Notes under the pieces: model-generated
The model's database searches: none
The model's input: the letters and a program-made list of their open reading frames with translations, nothing else
Told to the model about the DNA's origin: nothing
Assembly: GCA_947462335.1 (NCBI GenBank)
Contig: OX381717.1
Coordinates: forward strand, 50,139,523 to 50,203,522
DNA length: 64,000 bases
Origin: Harmothoe impar
Taxonomy: Eukaryota > Annelida > Polychaeta > Phyllodocida > Polynoidae
Reading direction: 5' to 3'
Position numbers and translations under genes: made by a program
Shown here: positions 53,501 to 62,514 of the stretch, piece by piece
How positions within the stretch are numbered: position 1 is the stretch's first letter
Layout of the letters: each line of letters opens with the position of its first letter

Positions 53501-53640
53501 AGATCCTCCTGTATGATCCCCCACTTCTCGGCATCCTCCTGTACCACCCCCGACTGGTCTGCATCGTCTGACGGCCGCCAGTATCGTCTGACTTTAACAA
53601 CACACACAGCATGAAGTAGCACATACCAGTATAAACTCAT
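50521..53640 (-). CDS. 1039-residue repeat-built open frame downstream of an LTR-like sequence
   Basis: The minus frame runs uninterrupted from MSLYWYVLLHAVCVVKVRRY through three repeat types: 20-residue units (YWRPSDDADRSG...VQEDVG), then a segment from LTR-U3-like CTCGGCCGAG repeats (VGRDWVHSRPGSD), then from residue about 430 heptapeptides (EMHREGS, EMHRDVV, EMQQEGS) to the end. The first 15 residues are hydrophobic. Another minus frame starting further upstream (MVVETTEENEFILV) ends soon, and a GTATGT donor-like site lies between the two. Reading openness may just reflect unit lengths divisible by three, since other frames are also open over 2 kb. It could be a fast-evolving gag-like or host-exapted repeat protein, or no protein at all. 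I do not recognise it. Confidence 0.35.
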   Translation of the reverse strand: MSLYWYVLLHAVCVVKVRRYWRPSDDADQSGVVQEDAEKWGIIQEDLGRYWRPSDDADRSGTAQGGVQRCWKTADDPSKLRTTQKDVGWFSRPSGDDGRSGMVQEDVGRSWRPSDDVVRSGMVLEEGRRCGRLADDVSKSEMVLEEGRRNWWPLDDADRSEMVLEEVGRNGRPSDDLERSGLTQEDLGRDWVHYRPSDDAVRSGLVRGDLGQGSRWSDNPGRSEMSEEDVGQFLRPSDDPGRSGMSEKDVGRFWRPSDDAGRSRHTQDDVGRVWQPLDPWSSGSLLEAGGRCCWASDERARGGVGRGWVRFWPGSDVGRDWVHSRPGSDVGRDWVHSRPRLGVGRDWTPAEIGQILGREGRCQEDVGRCWRPSDDARMSGILQEGVGRSRPRLGLHLGRVWGYISAEIGATSRPSLGLHLGRDWGCISGIVQEGVAEMHREGSERHRDVVDMHREGLERHGDVVDMHREGSERHREVVEMHREGSERHQDVVEMHREGSEMHREGPEMHLDKVEMHREGSEMYQDVVELHREGSEMHQEGPEMYRDVVEMLQEGSELQRDEVEMHREGSEMQRDMVEMQQEGSEMHREGSEMDQNVVKMHRDVVEMHRDVVEMHREGSEMQWDVVEMHRERSEMHRDMVERHQDGSEMQLDMVEMQQEGSEMHREGSEMDQDVVEMHREVVEMHQEGSERHQDVVEMHREGSEMHREGSEMHLDKVEMHRVGSEMYQDVVELHREGSEMHREGPEMYRDVVEMLQEGSEVLRDEVEMHQEGSEMQQDVVEMQQEGSEMHREGSEMDQDVVERHRDVVEMHRDVVEMHREGSEMQGDIVQMCREGSEMQRDVVEMHLDVGEMHREGSKVHRDVVEMHRDMVEMRWDMVEMHRDLVEMHREGSKVHWDVVEMHRDVVEMHRDVVEMHQDSLVDGPGRRAARGKPSESLVDGPGRRAAGGKPSESLGDGPGSRGARGKPSESLDPDVMEMHQEGSEMHWDVEEMHREGSEMHREGSEMHLAQEGSAMDLDVVEMHQEGLEMPQEVEEMHPPK
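50530..52345. repeat. 21-bp minisatellite, about 80 units
   Basis: Units alternate between CATCTCCACCACGTCCCGGT-type and CATCTCCGACCCCTCTCGGT-type, 21 bp each, with occasional variants (GTGCCTCTCC). A block of three 51-bp units (GTGATTCCGATGGTTTTCCT then GGCGCCCTGGTCCATC) interrupts at 50732-50885. Because 21 is divisible by three, frames stay open on both strands: + readings give GASPPRP- or CISTTSR-type heptapeptides, the minus reading EMHREGS/EMHRDVV. No alternation with unique spacers, so this is not a CRISPR array. Confidence 0.95.
52346..52760. repeat. CTCGGCCGAGA tandem repeats, U3-like
   Basis: Two sub-blocks: 52360-52480 with GAGATGTAGCCCCAATCTCGG, about 22-23 bp apart, and 52570-52740 with CTCGGCCGAGAATGCACCCAA and CGACATCCGATCCCGG. 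The second block reads like the U3 of the LTR at 53797-54048 (both start near AGCGGGCA and carry GTCGGCCGAGAATGGG on the minus strand). Confidence 0.85.
52761..53600. repeat. About 60-bp tandem repeats, CGTCCGACGGCCGCCAG
   Basis: About a dozen degenerate units with ATCGTCCGACGGCCGCCAG, then GTCCGACATCTTCCTG, then ACCATCCCCGACCTG. Each unit is near 60 bp, so minus-strand 20-residue units result (RPSDDAGRSGMVQEDVGRFW-like). Confidence 0.9.
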
Positions 53641-53796
53641 TCTCCTCTGTCGTTTCCACTACCATAGAAGTCGTTGTGAGCTTCTGCCCCTCTACAGGAT
53701 CCTCCCGCCATCTATCCTGCTGTCTCTCCATCCATCCTTCTGAATTGATCCATCTATCATGGGTCCGTATATCCTTTTCTTCACCGCTGTCACCAC
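53641..53796 (-). other. Leader with primer-binding-site-like TGGTGACAGCGGTGA
   Basis: Immediately after the LTR-like end (minus strand) comes one G then TGGTGACAGCGGTGA (53795-53781), placed where a reverse-transcription primer site would be. Further on are several ATGs and the short frame MVVETTEENEFIL. Confidence 0.55.
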
Positions 53797-54048
53797 TGTA
53801 AGGATATCAGAAGCATATCATAGATAACACGACAGCCAGCCCTGTAGGTATTCCAAGTGATCCTTTATTCATGAAGTCCAATCTCTATCTGATGAGTACA
53901 GAGTCAGCCCCGACTTATATACCCCCCAGCGTCTCCATTCTCGGCTGAGAATGTGCTCATTCTCGGCCGACACCCATTCTCGGCCGACATGCATTCTCGG
54001 CCGAGAATGCGCCCATTCTCGGCCGACAGCACCCTCCTGCCCGCTACA
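53797..54048 (-). mobile_element. LTR-like sequence, 252 bp, TG..CA
   Basis: On the minus strand it begins TGTAGCGGGCAGG and ends ATCCTTACA. In order: a U3-like part with five or so CTCGGCCGA words including the perfect palindrome CATTCTCGGCCGAGAATG; a TATA box (TATATAAG, 53922-53915); and an AATAAA (53869-53864) about 45 bases later, giving a short R. This layout matches a gypsy-type LTR. A partner LTR was not found in the window, although U3-like repeats recur at 52570-52740. No pol-type protein is visible, so the element would be non-autonomous or broken. Confidence 0.7.
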
Positions 54049-54049
54049 C

Positions 54050-54080
<31 letters not shown>
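54049..54080. repeat. (TA)n microsatellite
   Basis: About 25 bases of TA directly beyond the 5' end of the LTR-like sequence. Confidence 0.95.
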
Positions 54081-54120
54081 GTATGTATCCGGATATATAG
54101 ACAAAGGTTCACAAGTTTTA

Positions 54121-54237
54121 GTCTGTTGATTGGGTTATTTCACTTGTTGTATGTCAGGCCGCATTTCACTCGGCCTACGGCCTCGTGAAAAACGGCCTGA
54201 CATGCAACTCGTGAAATAACCCAGTCAATAGGCTAAA
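54121..54237. mobile_element. Short foldback, about 44-bp arms
   Basis: GTCTGTTGATTGGGTTATTT, CACTTGTTGTATGTCAGGCC is the inverse of GGCCTGACATGCAACTCGTG, AAATAACCCAGTCAATAGGC. The centre holds GGCCTACGGCC. Confidence 0.9.
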
Positions 54238-54239
54238 AC

Positions 54240-55270
54240 GAGCGTTCCTTTGTATTTATTTTTTACCTCTTTCGGTTTAAAATCAAATTATTACAGGGGG
54301 AGGGCCTAAATAGGGCTGAAATAGCTTCTTTCTACGCCATTCAAATGTAAACAAACCGCCATTTTTGATGACGTCACAGGCCTTAAATACGGCTATGGGC
54401 TATTTAACAGGGGATGTTAAATACGGGTGTCCTTTGTACACGCAATAGCTCTGCCGTATTTCCTTAAATGTATATATTTAATGGAGTAAATTGTAAATGT
54501 TATGTTTATAAACGTAAGACATGTAGAATGTAGATGTTGCGGTATGGTGTTGGGGAGAAGGATCCCTGCTTTGGCTGTAATCGAAAGACGTTACTTGTAA
54601 TGGATTTAATGCAAAATGAAAATTTTCAAACTCAAAAACTCAAACTCAATGCCGCCCCTTGAATGCAATGTGGCCGTATTCAATGAATGTAAAGTTGTCA
54701 GAGACGGTAGCAATGGGCGTTGGCATTTTTCTATACATCCGTGTCCTGACACTGGGACACAAATAAGAGGGTTGGGTGTTGTCCTCTGACACGCTTGGAT
54801 TCACTCAATGTATTCCAAATGTAGCTCCAGCCCCACTGTCTACCCATATCGATCATGGTTGTACCGCAGGGAGTCTGGCAGTGCGGACTTGAAATGTGGC
54901 AACTCATACATGTACAATGTATAGACATACATGAACAATGTATAGACCAACTACCCAGGACAATGATAAAATTAAAGATTATAATAAACTGTACGCCTAC
55001 AGTAGATTCCACTGTATACCTACGAAAAAGGCAACCAACTATTTACAGTGTAACACTAAATTTGATAATTGATTATCCTTTAGGGATGTTATAGTCAATC
55101 TGTGTACATGTGGAACAACATAAAATAGCATAAATTTTTCAGAAGTACTAACGAGCATAGGCCTTTCTTACTGTGTTTTGTGAGACAAATGGGCTTCAAT
55201 GAGAATGGTATCATGCTGAGTGGGATTTTGTAATGTGACGAAGAAAAGAAACAAATTTTGGGATACATAC
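54240..55270. other. No gene seen
   Basis: Unique-looking; a short direct repeat ACATGTACAATGTATAGAC / ACATGAACAATGTATAGAC sits at 54907-54945. No gene recognised. Confidence 0.4.
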
Positions 55271-55278
55271 ACACACAC

Positions 55279-55902
55279 ATATATGGGACCCATCTAGGGA
55301 AAACACCCCTCCAGGCGGGATTTTTAGCTCTGGTTTTGGCCACCAGGAGGCACCATATTTGCAAAAGAGTGTTAAATACATCGAAAAAATTCTAAAACCA
55401 TTTTTTATGTAGAATGCAATGATCTTCATGAAATAATTCCATCTTTGATGCAAACATTCTTTATTTGGAATGCAAAAAGAACGTTTTTGTGAAGAATTAG
55501 CATGTATGATACTTTCTGGTTGCCATGGAAACCATCCCAAAAGCCTAAATTGGAGGTATTAATGCGGATTTCTTGAAAAATCCCATCAGCTACCCAAAAC
55601 TGAAAACAGAACGCAAAAATTCCTTCTAGAACCAAATTTAGACCAATAAATCCAATTTTATTTGGTTATTTTTAAATAAAATTGATTTTTCATAATTATC
55701 ATCATTTACTACGGGATACAATGCAATTAGAGCTTATTTACCATTTTCAATTAGTGATATGTACTAATGTTTGAAAAGCAATTCCCACAAAACTACCAGG
55801 ATTCTTTTAGCTCATGATATCTCATTTTAAAGATTATGACACCAATTTTAAATACTATTTTCCCCCCTGGAGGGGTCTTTTACCTCGCCTGGTCACATAT
55901 AT
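55279..55902 (+). mobile_element. MITE, CATATATG-ended, left copy of a head-to-head pair
   Basis: Left end CATATATGGGACCCATCTAG then GGAAAACACCCCTCC, right end GGAGGGGTCTTTTACCTCGC then CTGGTCACATATATG: inverted termini of about 40 bp. About 624 bp. The next copy is its inverse. Confidence 0.85.
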
Positions 55903-56516
55903 GTGACCAGGCTAGGGAAAAGACCCATCCGAGGAGGAATTAGTATTTAAAGTTGGTGTCATACCCTTTAAAATGAGCTATCATGAGCTAAAAAATTCCT
56001 GGTAGTTTTGTGGGAATTGATCTTCAAAGATTGGTAAATATCAATAACTGAAAATGGTAGATAAGCTCTAAAACCATTGCATCCTATAATAGATAGTGAT
56101 AAATATGAAAAATCAGTTTTATTGATAAATAACCAATTAAAATGGTAATTTTTAGTCTAAATTTGGTTCTAGAAGGAATTTTCACAGTCTGTTTTCAGTT
56201 TTGAGTAACTGATGTGATACTTAAGAAAACGGGACAATTATCTCCCATTTTGTGTGATGGAATGGTTTCCATGGCAACCAAAAAATGTCTTATATGCTAA
56301 TTTTCCATAGAAAACGTTCTTTTTGCATTCCAAATATGGAATGTTTGCAGTAAAGATAGAACAATTATAATAAGTCTACTGTATTCTACACAAAAAATTA
56401 GCCTAGAGCATTTTTACTTGAATTATGCACTCTCTAGTCCTTCTGGTGCCCCCTGGTGGCCAAAGCCAGTACTAAAAATCCCCCGCGGATGGGTCTTTTT
56501 GCTTGTTGGGTCACAT
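55895..56516 (-). mobile_element. MITE, CATATATG-ended, right copy, inverted
   Basis: Starts CATATATGTGACCAGGCTAG and ends GGTCTTTTTGCTTGTTGGGT then CACATATA. Internal phrases (TTCCTGGTAGTTTTGTGGGA, GGTTTCCATGGCAACC, CCCCCTGGTGGCC) are the inverse of the left copy. The two share the CATATATG centre. Confidence 0.9.
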
Positions 56517-56534
56517 ATATATATATATAAATAA

Positions 56535-56605
<71 letters not shown>
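56517..56605. repeat. (TA)n microsatellite
   Basis: TA repeats continuous with the end of the MITE; frames across it are not genes. Confidence 0.95.
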
Positions 56606-56606
<1 letters not shown>

Positions 56607-57420
56607 CGAGGTTAAACATGGAAAATGCCGTATCAGCCATGTAATAAATAGACAAAACCCCACACCATTGTCGGGTGGCCATTGGCAAAAGGATGAGTGT
56701 GATGTATAGACTATGACTCGGTCTGTGTCATCGCAACATCTGTAATTGCTTATATCACGCACATGGCCAAGACGGTACATCGACATGCCTGGATTCACTC
56801 ATCTTATTTCATATATGTAACCCTAGAATTTAGCAACCCTGGATTAAGTCCATAATTGTAAGTGGTTGGCCATTAACCTTTATTCTACGCTACATGCCCA
56901 CGGCACACATATAACAATCAGTGAAATTACCAGCTCTAGTGACCTTGAGTATTCCTTGCTAAGATAGCGGATATTTTCTTCACGGTATGTAGAGGTTGTT
57001 GTTTCACACAGAGAATGATATGAGCCTGGGGAGGCAAGGAGAGACTCCACCAAAAGTCGAGGTGGATCCTACCTATGGCAAAACAGGACCGTTCCTAGAC
57101 ATTCATATCAAATTTGAACTTTAGAAAAAGTGGCATTTTATAATTATTTTAAGTAACATGATAATCATGAAAAGAAACCCGACCTGCCTATACCCTAGAT
57201 TTTCATACCATGCAGCCTGAAAGAACCTTTTGTTTTGGCCATATGCTGCAGGGTAGGAGGTAGGGTATGCCATCTTTTACCTGAGAGAGGGAGGGGTGAG
57301 GGAAAGAGTAGGATTGTTGGTGATTAAGTACGGTGTTGATTTGTAGCGGAAGGTGGGAGGTGGGGCACTGGTTTATTACAAAGAGGTTACTATGGCTAAC
57401 ATGGCATCTATCACGATCTA
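56606..57420. other. No gene seen
   Basis: Nothing recognised. Confidence 0.35.
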
Positions 57421-57423
57421 CTG

Positions 57424-57620
57424 GGTGTGGCCTTGTTCCTGCGACCACGTTGTTTACACGGACACCGGCATTCTTGTGAGATCTTGGCTCTGCTCTTGGA
57501 ACGTAGCCTGTTGCTGGCAAGCTATGGTCTGTGGGAGTGTGGTACCAAGCTAAATCTCGCGTGATATTCCGAGGACAGAACTAACATGGCTGCGCACATG
57601 GGGCCACCAGAATTATCGCT
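57424..57620. repeat. Dispersed about 200-bp repeat, copy 2
   Basis: GGCCTTGTTCCTGCGACCAC, GTTTACACGGACACCGGCAT, ATCTTGGCTCTGCTCTTGGA, GGCAAGCTATGG, CAGAACTAACATGGCTGCGC match copy 1 at 45573. Contains TCTCGCG. Confidence 0.75.
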
Positions 57621-57783
57621 ATATGACAGTATAACCACATGCACTAAGGTCATGCGGTTTGCATTGGTAGTTTGCACTGGTAGCTTGTTATTAAGTCGGA
57701 GGCCCAGTTGTCGGACAAGACCTATACTGACACACCCTGCCATCACAATGGTGACCAATGGTAATTAGGGCAAGAGGAATGCT

Positions 57784-58007
57784 TGTTTCAGGTAACATGG
57801 GAGGAAAATGTAGTGCTGGTACTAAGGTCGGATTTAAGAAAATCTTTTAAACATGAATGTACTAGCCAGCCTCTCTGCAAACCCTAAAATTGATTTTTTT
57901 TTAACGGGTAAAAAACCCCACAGAAATTCGTTCAAAATTGCATAAAAAAACCTAGGGTTGGCCCCATTTACATAGGGTCGGTTGGGTGACCTGAAACAAA
58001 CTTGGCC
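57784..58007. mobile_element. MITE, GTTTCAGGTAACATGG family, copy 3
   Basis: TTGTTTCAGGTAACATGGGA at the left; GTTGGGTGACCTGAAACAAA at the right. Interior (ACCCTAAAATTGA, CATAGGGTCGG) matches the copy at 32690-33113. Confidence 0.85.
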
Positions 58008-58139
58008 TTATACAATTAACACCCAATCTTCACTTGTAATTTTGAGAAATATGGTAAACTATGTTCGTGATACTCTGCAATTAGTCCTAGTTAGGGAATG
58101 CTCATTTTTAGGGCAGGGGAGGGGGCGGTGAGATTTCGG

Positions 58140-58175
58140 TGATGTTTTTTCACACACACACACACACACACCCGC
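58140..58175. repeat. (CA)n microsatellite
   Basis: About 13 CA units. Confidence 0.9.
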
Positions 58176-59100
58176 GGGTCAAAAATGGGGGCGTGGATGG
58201 GCCCTATATATGAAGCATATTAATGAGCGGACTTTCTCACTGAAAAACGGTGAAATCCCCCCCCCCCCCTCCTCGGGTGACATTCTTTCACCCCCGCCCC
58301 CTCATTTTTAAGAAATGAGCATTCCCTTATCGTACATGTGTACACCCAGGGAGGTGACTGGAACAAATCCAGTTTGAGGGTGTGGCCATACACATCCCTA
58401 CAGGGTGGTTGGCAAACTATCAGAGCGAAAAACGTCCATGTATAATGTGTAGCAGTATGTACGTGCTGGGATCTTCTGACAAGGGGCGGAGTGGGGCAGG
58501 AGAAGGGGAAAGGGAGGGAGGGAGGGAGGGAGGGATATGCAGTGGGATCACCTGAGAAGGGGTGGAGCGAAAGACCATATTGAAGGTGTAATATCTGAAT
58601 ACTAATGAGAAGGGGTGGGGAGAGGAGGAGTAGAGGGACACAAGGGGGAGGGGAGGGGGTGTGTGTGCAAATGACCGCATCGTTTATCCTCATATGTATG
58701 ATATATGTGGGGTATCGGTGGTACAAGGTTATTCAGGAACTGCAGGCCGAAGGAGGTATACCACCCAAACCAGCCTTCTGTGAGTTCATCCTTATCATTA
58801 TACGGTGACTTCTTATTACAGAATTGTATAGTCCTACTAGAATGGCAGGAACAGCCAGTTTTGGTGGAGGTTTGCATATTCATGTTGGTAAAATTGGTAA
58901 GAAGGTGGCTCCATAACGGAGACACGCAAATTCTAAGTTGTTTAGAAACAATGTAACTGTAAACACTTACAAAGTTAATATTTAGAAATTGATAAAACTT
59001 TTTTTTGTCTATTGACTTATAGAAAGGTTGAGACCAAGTTCGTTTTTGAAGGCGTGCAGGGTTTCTTAAACAGTCAACTCAAACTCAAACTCTGTGAGTG
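58176..59100. other. No gene; C, G and (GGGA)n tracts
   Basis: A C run (58257-58269), a GGGA repeat (58509-58538) and a G-rich tract (58612-58660). Frames reading through them are low complexity. No gene recognised. Confidence 0.4.
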
Positions 59101-59104
59101 GGAA

Positions 59105-59172
59105 ACCAGAAGGGATGCAAGCATGGGACTCGAACCAAATCATAGCCACTAGGGGTGCTACCATAGCTTCAA
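59105..59172 (-). repeat. tRNA-derived SINE head
   Basis: The minus strand has GGTTCGAGTCCCATGC, a good B box, about 35 bases after GAAGCTATGGTAGCACC. No closed acceptor stem, so it is a repeat, not a tRNA gene. Confidence 0.5.
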
Positions 59173-59179
59173 ACAAGTT

Positions 59180-60070
59180 AGGGTAGGGGAGACCGGGGCA
59201 CGTTGAACCTCTTGGACACCTTTATTTTTTTCCTGACCTTGCTAAAGGGATCTGAACTTTGATTTTTTTCATCAAGCAGTTACCTTGTATCATTGCGATA
59301 TAAGAGAACCTATTGCAAGGCAAATGTGGTCGTTTCTTGTATTTTTCTTGAATTTAAAAAAATAAAATCTTCAATGTGCCCCATGCCCGGGGTAGGTTGA
59401 TCCACCCACTGGGGCACCTTGAACCACATGTGTTGAATGATCCAAATAATCACAAATATAGATCAATCGGTGAAATTTCGGTTGGAATTAGTTGCTATTG
59501 TTACTTTTGCATAGGATTGAATGTAAAAATTACATATTTAATGCACGAAAGTCACTCAATTATAGTTTCTATAGAAGTGACTGAGTTTGTACCTTACAGA
59601 TTTTTTTTAGGGTCAAATTAAACCAGTTTAAGAGTATTCCTGTTATTTGTTAAGTCTGAATGGCTCAAGGTGCCCTGTTTTTTGTGGCTCAATGTGCCCC
59701 ATGCTGGTCATCACATAAGATTGATGTTATTCAAATGACATAATACACCTAGCAGTAAAGTTGGGGTCTATTCAAGGGTTCATATGTATACTTCGACCTC
59801 AATAGAGATCTTAGGCCAGCAATGTTTTTTTAACGACACAAGAGCAAAAGTTTAACAATTGCAAATTTCTACTTTCAAGGCCATAAACCTTTAATGTTGT
59901 CTAACTTTCTCATTAGCATTCTAAAATCATCATGATATTGTTGATCTGAACTGTCTATATAAGGGGGTAATGTGGTAGGCATACTGCCAGAAAATTCCCA
60001 AAGGAATAGAAAAGAGAGTGGGCGGCTCAATGTGCCCGGGTGGTCAACGTGCCCCGGTTTCCCCTACAGT
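59180..60070. mobile_element. MITE, GGGGAGACCGGGGCACGTTG termini
   Basis: TAGGGGAGACCGGGGCACGT then TGAACC at the left; GGTCAACGTGCCCCGGTTTC then CCCTA at the right, an inverted pair of about 28 bp. The interior repeats short versions of the terminus (GGTTGATCCACC, TCAAGGTGCCCTG, TCAATGTGCCCCATG), so its ends may have been duplicated inward. No transposase. Confidence 0.85.
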
Positions 60071-60127
60071 AGTATAGTTAGTATCGGTATGGGACTATAC
60101 ACAGTACTAGGGTTTACTCATGGGACC

Positions 60128-60310
60128 TGCAGCCAATCAGAGGCCTCCATTTTTGGCGGGAAATTCAAATGGGTCACTTCCAGTCTACCAGCCAATCAGA
60201 GGCCTCCATTTGACTGGAAGTGACGTCACATGTCCATATAAGGGCATACCGGAAGTGACGTCACGTGACCTAGTTAGGCTCTCAGCCAATCAGAGGCTAG
60301 CATTCTAGGT
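60128..60310. promoter_or_regulatory. Promoter-like cluster: three CCAAT boxes, two CREs, E2F and E-box words
   Basis: AGCCAATCAGAGG at 60131, 60190 and 60284 (NF-Y type); TTTTGGCGGGAAA at 60151 (E2F type); TGACGTCA at 60221-60228 and 60256-60263 (CRE), each preceded by GGAAG (ETS type); GTCACGTGAC at 60260-60269 (USF/TFE type E-box); TATAAG at 60237. CCAAT plus CRE/E-box is a common CpG-type promoter grammar. No gene is recognised on either side, so this may serve a gene outside the window or belong to a repeat: a GTCACTTCCAGT / ACTGGAAGTGAC inverted pair is present. Confidence 0.45.
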
Positions 60311-60555
60311 GACCTACTGACCTACTTTTGACCGGAAGTCAGGTCAAGTCATATTTTGGTGACTTTAGCACGAATTTATAAATATATCTTATATATAACA
60401 TATATTTTGCTTTGATAGGTAGAAGTGAGTAACAACCTTGAAATGATATCAAAGAAATATCAATAGTCTTTGAACACATTTTTTATTCCTATTTCTTCAA
60501 AGGAACTATATAAATAAGAAAATGTATTGGTTGTTAATGGTATGGTGACAAGATG

Positions 60556-60685
60556 TGGCCTGGGAGGGATTTGAGCTTTGGACCTCTGCATCATGAATCC
60601 ACCATGCTAGCCACTACTGGCCTGGGAGGGATTTGAGCTTTGGACCTCTGCATCGTGAATCCACCATGCTAACCACTACTCTATG
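60556..60685 (-). repeat. Tandem pair of tRNA-derived SINE heads
   Basis: Two direct copies, about 63 bp each, of GGCCTGGGAGGGATTTGAGC ... AATCCACCATGCTARCCACT. On the minus strand each reads GTGGTTAGCATGGTGG (A box) and AGCTCAAATCCCTCC (weak B box). Confidence 0.65.
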
Positions 60686-62514
60686 AGGGACAGGTGACAT
60701 AAGAAATGCTTCGGTACAACCCACTCACAATACTCACACCCTGTTTGTACCCTAATCTCGGACCTGAGATTTGGCTGAGCTGGTTGCTGGTGACAAGGGG
60801 GATATGCATTGATCTTTAACCTGTTGGTATTTCTTTAGAGTATACAGATTTTAAAAGAATAAACATTATTTGGGAATCCTATCCGATAATCTGTAGATCT
60901 TCACCGACCATTACCGTCACTCATTATTACCTAATTTCTTCGCATAAACAGTTAAACAATATGCTCATATCATACACCAAATTAAACCCAGCATAATAGG
61001 GAGTGCAGGACTGTTTAGATAGTGTTTCCACCAATACTGGTTCAAATCTTGTGAAAATTTGAATATTTGGAAAAATATTTAGTATTTGATCAACTTTACA
61101 AGTTTCTGTCGACTTTGACAGGCCAAGACCTCAATCCAATTAGCATTTTAGAAAATTGACCTATAATGTCATGCTGTATATCAAATTAAATCTAGCATGT
61201 ATTTCAAGGTAAATATAGAAAGTTTAGCTTGATTTTTGAAAAACTTAAAAATGACCAAGAAAAAATCTAAACATACCAGCATGTAGCTCCAACCATCTAC
61301 AACACCCCCCTATAGGAGAACTTCCAAGATAGAGAGAGATTTAGATGCTCCCTGACTTCAATCACAGATGAGTATTTTCAGAACTGGCTGACCGTATGGT
61401 ATAAAAACGCTGCGGAACTATGTGTTCTGACCGTGATTTAACGGGGTTCTGCTTGTTATACAATATTATAAATAACATATATGGATAAATCAGATAAAGG
61501 GCTTTCCGAGAAGTATTTACTTTTGTCTGTGCGACCATTTGGACCTGAGAAATTAATTTTTTCAAATGGGTCATTTAGCACTGTGGCAGATACGGCCAGC
61601 GTGAGCGCCCGTGGAGATTGACCACCCTACCTTAAGATACAGTAATGCGCATTCTGTTGAACCGAACCTTAGTATACATTGTACTTACAACTTAATCATA
61701 GAAAAAATCACTTTTAACACCACATGGATGAGTTCTTTCCTTCGTCATAAAATCCTTAAATTGCCATCAGTCCATAAGGCGATTTTCTGGATTGAATATA
61801 ACTTAATTTACTGAAACTTCAATATTTAGGGTAAGTTCGTGTATGTGAAATCCTATATAAAGTCGGGTTAGGACTACGCTGAAAAGGGACAGCAGACAAC
61901 TTGTGCACACTGAACAGATCCACAGTGAGTTTAGCCTGCAGAATATTCTAACAGCAGGCCCTAGCCTTGTCGACATTTATCATATGTATACTGGTACACT
62001 ATCGAACATGGTTAACATTGAGCACATTTTACAATAACTATCCATAAACCGGAGCATGTAAGAATCAGTGCATAGTTGGTCGGGATTCATTCATGGAAGG
62101 GGGTATGACCCTGAACAGATGGCCTTCATGCTTGAGGAAATGGGACAATGAATTAGTCCAAGGGGTGGGTTGAGGACAGAATGGGCAGGGAGTGCACCGC
62201 AGACCGCATCCTCCCCTCTGATTCTAGATGAATGTATAAGTAGTTAAAGTTAGGGAGGGATTGGTCTTTTTGTTTAAACAGGGGGAGGGGTGGTAGATTT
62301 GGGGGAGGGGGCAAACAAATTTGGACCCCTTGAAGGGGAGGGGGCAAAAATATCTAGATCCCTCTTGAGGGGGTGACCAAAAGGCTGCTAAAGCATTTCA
62401 TGGAATATCCCAAAAATGTATGTATCTGAGTGATATTGTAGAACTTACTTTTGAACAACCATGTCTTCGCTTGAAGTTTCTGGGGCTGAATAAAATATTT
62501 ACCGCTTTCCATCA
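60686..62514. other. No gene seen
   Basis: Unique-looking, with G-rich words near 62275-62345. No coding, RNA or repeat feature recognised. Confidence 0.4.
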
